From Ephemerocybe angulata (lineage: Eukaryota; Basidiomycota; Agaricomycetes; Agaricales; Psathyrellaceae), in contig JAACJK010000254.1 in the NCBI GenBank assembly GCA_013368325.1, positions 1 to 21,050 of the forward strand: a stretch of 21,050 bases of DNA. The letters are read 5' to 3'. Position numbers and translations under genes: made by a program. The notes below the pieces were generated by a model. The model saw only the letters and a list, made by a program, of their open reading frames with translations. It did not search any database and was not told the origin of the DNA. Positions 15,870-21,050 of the stretch are shown here, piece after piece (the first letter of the stretch is position 1; each line of letters begins with the position of its first letter).

Positions 15870-17893
15870 TTAAACAGATAATACAAAGAATGTAGATGCT
15901 AAATATATTATAAATAGTCTCATTTCTTGTTTTAATAAGGATGTTATATAATTTTCTTCTAGAGAAATATTTAATAAAATAGGAGTAAAAACTAAAATTA
16001 ATAAAGATAATAATGCTATACTAATGTATAAAGAATAAGTAGTTATTATACCAGTATCTAATTTAGCTATATTATTACCAGTATTGATAATATTATTAGA
16101 TAAACCGTAAGGTCCGATTAATTCAATAATACCTCTATCTATTTCTTTAGAAATTTTATAACCTAATTTCATACCTTTACTTACTAAGAAATGATTATAT
16201 AAAATATCAAAATAATATTTACCATTAAAGAAACTATATAATTTAATAGGAATAGATCTTCTAGTACTATTATTATTAAATGGAGTTAAATTAATTAAGA
16301 AATGAGGTTGTAAATGATATAAATATATTGCTAAACTAGCACCAATAAAACTAATAATAGCCGGTAATAATTTAATAAAAGGATTTAAAGAAAATTCAGC
16401 TTCAATTAAAGTTAAATTATTAGGATGAGTAAATAAAGAATTAGCAAAAAAATCAGAACCTACACCCACATAAACATCACTTAATAAATAACCAAAAAAT
16501 ATACTAAATAAAGATAAAATTAATAAAGGAATAATAGTTGCTATATTACTTTCATGAGTATTTAAATAATAATTTTTAGGTGCATTAGGATAAGTTAAAA
16601 AAACTAAACTTATTAATCTAAAACTATAAAAGCAGTTATTCCTGCTGTTAGACTACCTAAAATATAAGCAAACATACCACTAAAACTATAATTACCAAAA
16701 GCTAATTCTAAAATTAAATCTTTACTATAAAATCCTGTTAAATAAGGAGTAGCTAATAAACTTAAAGTTCCTGTTAACATTACTGCATAAGTAAATGGTA
16801 AAAATTTTATTAATCCACCCATTTTTCTGACATCTTGTTCGTCAGCAAATGAATGAATTACTGCTCCAGCTCCTAAAAATAATAAGGCTTTAAAAAAGCA
16901 TGGTTAACGGTATGCATTAAAGCTACATTATATTGACTTAATCCAATTGCCATCATCATATATCCTAATTGAGATATAGTACTGAAAGCTATGATTCTTT
17001 TTAAATCATTTTGTAATAAACCTGCAGTTCCAGCAAAAAAAGCTGTACTACTTCCTATTATTGTTATTATTAATAATGTTGTACTACTATATTCTAATAT
17101 TGGTGAACATCGTAATAATAAATATATTCCTGCGGTTACCAGTGTTGCGGCATGTAATAAGGCACTTACAGGTGTAGGTGCTTCCATACTTCCAGGTAAC
17201 CAAGAATGTAAAGGTATATTAGCACTTTTGGCTAAAGCACCACCTAATAATAATAAAGATATAATAGTAATAGCAGTTTCATTCATATAAGGTATTAATG
17301 AAAATACTTGAGAATAATTTAAAGTTCCTAATAAAGAAAAGATAGAAAAAAATCCTATACTCATTAACATATCTCCACCTCTATTCATTGTAAAGGCTAA
17401 TATGGCTGATTTATTTGCTTGTATTCTAGTAAAATAATAATTAATTAATAAATAAGATACTACTCCTATTGCTTCCCATCCTACAAACATTACAAAGAAA
17501 TTTCCACCACATATTAAAATAACATTCCTGCTGTAAAGGCTGATAAATAAGAAAAAATCTTTGATTATGAGGATCTGAAGATAAATAATCTATAGTATAG
17601 ATATGTATCAAAGTTGAACAATATACTACTGCTATACCTAAAGAAACTGTTAATTGATCAAAATAAAATTCCCATTTGATTTGCATTAATTCTGATTCTA
17701 TCCAACTTCCTAAATCTATTGTTACTACTGTTCCACTTATTCCTACTTCATAATAAGCTATACTTATTAATAAAGAAGTTAAAATTAAACAAGTACAAGT
17801 AATTATTTTAGATCCTGTAACTCCTACTTTTCTTCCCAGAAATCCTGAAACTATTGAACCTAATAAAGGTAATAATATTATTGATAAATACAT
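15870..17893 (-). pseudogene. nad5: nad5 right-arm copy, four frameshifts
   Basis: This is the mate of 5052-7079, 2024 bases against 2028. All four missing bases are in homopolymers: 17552-17557 (six A, seven in the mate), 17516-17519 (four, five in the mate), 16892-16897 (six, seven in the mate) and 16628-16631 (four, five in the mate). Open pieces remain at 17441-17893, 16873-17490, 16613-16822 and 15870-16469, which together cover most of the protein. I saw no substitutions in the stretches compared. Four independent contractions in one gene, with neighbouring atp6 and nad3 intact, fit an error-prone or unpolished strand. Confidence 0.9.
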
Positions 17894-17896
17894 ATT

Positions 17897-18161
17897 TTAA
17901 TTTGTTAATGAAATTGTTCCTCTTAATCTATAATATGCTACTAATATACTTAATCCTATTACTGATTCGGCTCCAGCTATTGAAATTATAAATATACTAA
18001 ATGTTTGACCTATACTATCGTCAAACCATAAGACATTATTAATACTAATAAAGTAACTGATAATAACATTATTTCTATAGCTATTATCATTAATATTATA
18101 TTTTTTCTATTTAATACAAAACCTAATATCCCTATTAAAATAATATTAAAGCTAAATTCAT
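17897..18161 (-). pseudogene. nad4L: nad4L right-arm copy, two frameshifts
   Basis: This is the mate of 4782-5048, 265 bases against 267. One T is lost near the start (run at 18137-18140, four instead of five) and one in the GGTTTTGAC stretch (run at 18023-18025, three instead of four). The first loss falls about seven codons in, so no long open frame remains. Both conserved Glu codons are still present in the DNA. Confidence 0.88.
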
Positions 18162-18320
18162 ATTTTGTTTGTTTCGTTTTTATTTCATTTTAGTTAAATA
18201 ATAAGCTATCACTTTTTATCACTTTTTATCACTTTTTTTTTACTGGCCTAATTTTTTTGTTCGAACAAAAAATAACGGCCTGAAAAAGTCAACAGATAAA
18301 AAAGTAAATAAAAAGTCAAT

Positions 18321-18391
18321 TACGAGTAATCAGATTCGAACTGATAATATCTACTTGGAAGGTAGAGGTTATACCATTTAACTATACTCGC
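18321..18391 (-). tRNA. trnG: tRNA-Gly(UCC), right-arm copy
   Basis: This is an exact 71-nt mate of 4549-4619, with all stems and the TCC anticodon intact. Confidence 0.92.
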
Positions 18392-18874
18392 TATCAAGCT
18401 AATTTTTATTATCCAGGCCGTAATTTTTTTGTTCAAATATTCACTTTTTTTTCTATAAAGAAAAAAAAGTCAAGAACAAAAAATTAGGCCAGTTGTTACT
18501 TACTAATCCAGGCCTTAGGCCAGTTGTAGTAAAAAAAAATTGATAAGGTTTATCTTACTGGCCATTCTAATTTTTTTTTGTAAAATAAACAAAAAAAATA
18601 ACTGAGCAGATAAAAAAGTCAACAAACAAAAAAAATAAGACTTTTTTTATTTATATAAAAAATTGATAAAAAGTTAGTAGGGTTTAATTTTTTTATTTGT
18701 TACAAATAAATAAAAAAAAACCTACCCTTATCCAGGCCGAATGGCCAGTTGTAGTTACTACTTATTTTTTAAGGCCTGTAGTAGTAATTAAAACAAACCC
18801 TTATCAATTTTTTTTGTTTTAACAAAAAAAAATTAATTAGCAGGGCTACCGCCCAGAAATAAGACAATTAATTT
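18392..18874. repeat. Right-arm spacer, mate of 4062-4548
   Basis: It contains the two G+C clusters (CCAGGCCTTAGGCCAG near 18508-18523 and CCAGGCCGAATGGCCAG near 18732-18748) and the GGGCTACCGCCC palindrome near 18844. There is no gene. Confidence 0.6.
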
Positions 18875-18945
18875 TAGGAAGTAGGGTAATCGAAACTCTG
18901 TCTGCAATGTGTAAAATTGCTGCTAAACCACTCAGCTAACCTCCT
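18875..18945 (-). tRNA. trnV: tRNA-Val(UAC), right-arm copy
   Basis: This is a 71-nt mate of 3991-4061 with the anticodon and all stems preserved. Confidence 0.87.
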
Positions 18946-19543
18946 AATTTTTTTTTTATCACTTTTTTTATTTAAGATAAAAAAAGTCAATAAATAAACA
19001 AAAAAATAACAGGCTTATTTTTTTCTGTTGACTTTTTTTTATTTATAAAAAAGTGATAATAATTAAACAAACAGAAAAAAATAACTAACAAAAAAAGTAA
19101 TTAGTAGTAATTTTTAAAAAAAAAAATAAGACTTGGGCGACTGCCCTATCACTTTTTTTATCTAAAGATAAAAAAAGTAAATAATTAAAAAGAGAGTAAA
19201 TTATTATATTTTACTCTCTTTTAATCACTTTTTTTGTTATTGTTTTTGTTACTAAAAAAAATCAGGCCAGTTACTAAGTTATTTTTATTTACTTTTTACT
19301 AATCAATTTTGTAAAAATTGATAAGGTTTGTTTTATTTAAGAGTTATTTTTTTTGTTTATCTTAAAAAAAAAATTAAGTCCAACTATCACTTACTAATCA
19401 ATTTTGTAAAATTGATAAGGGTTATCTGTTTTAGTTTAAGACAGATAACTGGCTAAGGCCTGTTATTTTTTTTGTAACAAAAAAATTAAACAAAAAAAAA
19501 AATAGTAAATAAGGGATAAGGGTTATTTTTTTACATGCTTTTT
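18946..19543. repeat. Right-arm spacer, mate of 3385-3990
   Basis: It is 598 bases against 606. The hairpin modules and the TTTACTCTCT inverted repeat are present with several A/T runs shortened by one (for example GTTTTAG near 19429 against CTAAAAAC in the mate). There is no gene. Confidence 0.6.
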
Positions 19544-20311
19544 TTAATGTAATTCTATAGCATCTCTTAAATAAGAACATACTAATAAAGTAAATACGAA
19601 TGCTTGAATTAATGAAACAGCTATTTCTAATCCTACTAATGCTAAGAAAATAGCAAAAGGTATTAATGTAATAATAGCTACTATTATATTACCTGTAAAT
19701 AATTTATATAGGTAAGTAGATAATATTTTTAATAATGTATGACCAGCTACTATATTAGCAAATAATCGTACTCCTAAAGATACTGCTCTAGCTAAATAAG
19801 AAATTAATTCTATTAAAGCTAATAAAGGTACTAATCCTAAAGGTGTTCCAGCAGGTATAAAGAATGAGAAGAATTTAATACCATGTATAGATATTGATAA
19901 GATAGTTACTCCTATAAATATTGTTAAACTTAATCCTAAAGCAACCACACCACTAGCTGTAACAGCAAAAGAATAAGGAACATTAGAAATTAAATTTCCT
20001 ATTAAAATAAAGAAAAATAATGAATATACAAAAGGTAAATATATTTCATTATGAGTTCCTATTTGTTCTCTTACCATAGTATTTAAACTAGCAAATGAGG
20101 ATTCTAATGAAATAGACCATTTACTAGGAACTAAATTAAAATCGTTATTACCATAATAATGTAAACCTACTACTATTAATAATATAAATATTGTATATAA
20201 AGCTAAATTAGTTAAACTTAAATTTACATGTCCTAATATTGGAGCATTAAATCCTATTAAACTTGTTACTTCAAATTGACTTAAAGGTGATAAAATAAAT
20301 AAATTTGTCAT
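19544..20311 (-). CDS. atp6: ATP synthase Fo subunit a, right-arm copy
   Basis: This encodes the same 255-residue Atp6 as 2617-3384, including the essential Arg182 motif, with an unbroken frame and equal length. The optional upstream extension to 20338 is also conserved. In a fold-back artefact it would be the same gene read twice. Confidence 0.9.
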   Translation of the reverse strand: MTNLFILSPLSQFEVTSLIGFNAPILGHVNLSLTNLALYTIFILLIVVGLHYYGNNDFNLVPSKWSISLESSFASLNTMVREQIGTHNEIYLPFVYSLFFFILIGNLISNVPYSFAVTASGVVALGLSLTIFIGVTILSISIHGIKFFSFFIPAGTPLGLVPLLALIELISYLARAVSLGVRLFANIVAGHTLLKILSTYLYKLFTGNIIVAIITLIPFAIFLALVGLEIAVSLIQAFVFTLLVCSYLRDAIELH

Positions 20312-20564
20312 TGTTATATTTTCTTTTTCTTCATTCAACTATATATTACCTCCTCAGTAGGACTGATTTTTTTTTTGTTGACTTTTTTTATTGTAAATAA
20401 AAAAGTGATAAAAAAAATTAAGTCCAACTATAACTTTTTTTATCTATATCACTTTAATAAAAAAAGTGATACCCCTTGCGGAAAAAAATTAGGGAGACAA
20501 TTATAGGAACAAACTATTTTGGCTAAGCCAACATTTCTTATTACACTATCTTTCCTTTAAGATA

Positions 20565-20636
20565 AACATCTTAATGGAATTGAACCAATATTCTATTACT
20601 TCGAAGGTAATTGCTTTACCAATTTAGCTAAGATGT
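20565..20636 (-). tRNA. trnR: tRNA-Arg(UCG), right-arm copy, 1 nt short
   Basis: This is the mate of 2292-2364 but 72 nt long. The CATCTTTAGC junction between acceptor and D arm reads CATCTTAGC, so one T of a T3 run is missing. That removes one acceptor-stem or linker base and would shift the cloverleaf geometry. The anticodon arm is unchanged. Confidence 0.85.
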
Positions 20637-20889
20637 TAATTATATCCTTCCAGCACTAGATTTTTTTATTTTTATCACTAATTTTTACTTAATTTTTTTT
20701 GTATCTAATTACAATAAAAAAATAACTGAACAGATAAAATAAAAAAATTAATAGGACTTATTTTTTTTTTTGTTGACTTTTTTTATTGTTAATAAAAAAG
20801 TGATAAAAAAAAATTAATTGGGCAATCTAATTTTTTTTGTATTTGTTACAAAAAAAATAACTACAACAAGTAATTAAAAATTTTAGGGT

Positions 20890-20963
20890 TACGAGTAAAG
20901 AGACTCGAACTCTTAATTTTGAATGCCTAAAACTCACCTGGCTACCAATTTCAGCATACTCGT
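20890..20963 (-). tRNA. trnL: tRNA-Leu(UAG), right-arm copy
   Basis: This is an exact 74-nt mate of 1965-2038, including the unusually short variable loop. It is the last gene before the window edge, 87 nt away. Confidence 0.84.
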
Positions 20964-21050
20964 TTCTCCTCTTTTTTTTTATTTTTATCTGCCTGCTAAT
21001 TTTTTTTTTTTTAATTTATTAAAATTCAACAGTAACTGGCCTGATTTTTT

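Larger units (their letters stand above)
11475..21050 (-). repeat. Right arm of giant inverted repeat
   Basis: This is the reverse complement of 1878-11474, ending at the window edge. From the tRNA-Ser copy outward it is a net 26 nt shorter than the left arm. The coding-region differences I located are all 1-nt homopolymer contractions. I found no base substitutions in the coding stretches compared. A few 1-nt homopolymer expansions occur in spacers (for example near 20440-20465). Confidence 0.97.

Overview
This window looks like fungal mitochondrial DNA. It is very A+T-rich and carries the mitochondrial genes atp9, atp6, nad4L, nad5, nad2 and nad3 with a set of tRNA genes. Spacers are packed with poly-T/poly-A mini-hairpins and short G+C clusters. 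The presence of complex I genes excludes Saccharomyces-type yeasts. The tight pairs nad4L/nad5 (3 nt apart) and nad2/nad3 (1 nt overlap) are typical of fungal mitogenomes. I cannot assign a phylum. All ten Trp codons in the intact genes are TGG, so the window does not show whether TGA codes for Trp.

Layout: 1-~760 holds frameshifted remnants of an unrecognised ORF. Then, all on the plus strand: atp9 (1042-1263), tRNA-Lys(UUU), tRNA-Leu(UAG), tRNA-Arg(UCG), atp6 (ATG at 2617), tRNA-Val(UAC), tRNA-Gly(UCC), nad4L, nad5, nad2, nad3, tRNA-Ser(UGA), a ~95-nt stem-loop, a ~270-nt candidate structured RNA, and tRNA-Arg(UCU). At about 11474/11475 the sequence folds back on itself. From there to the end it is the reverse complement of 1878-11474, with every gene repeated on the minus strand in reverse order.

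The second arm is nearly identical but not equal in quality. I found no base substitutions in the stretches of coding sequence I compared. There are eight 1-nt contractions in A/T or T/A homopolymers: two in nad4L, four in nad5, one in nad2 and one in tRNA-Arg(UCG). They break three of the five right-arm protein genes. This pattern and the almost spacer-free axis point to a fold-back (template-switch or hairpin) molecule or an assembly artefact more than to an evolved repeat. A real hairpin-ended or head-to-head mtDNA form cannot be excluded from sequence alone.

The more biological novelty is in the left arm. There is a family of palindromic G+C clusters with recognisable filled and empty sites. 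One copy of the cluster core lies in frame inside nad2. A compact RNA candidate also has a long-range closing helix and a GGAAAGTC octamer like RNase P RNA conserved region I. Functionally, the genes encode the ATP synthase Fo core (subunits 9 and 6) and membrane-arm subunits of complex I (ND2, ND3, ND4L, ND5), with tRNAs punctuating the transcript.
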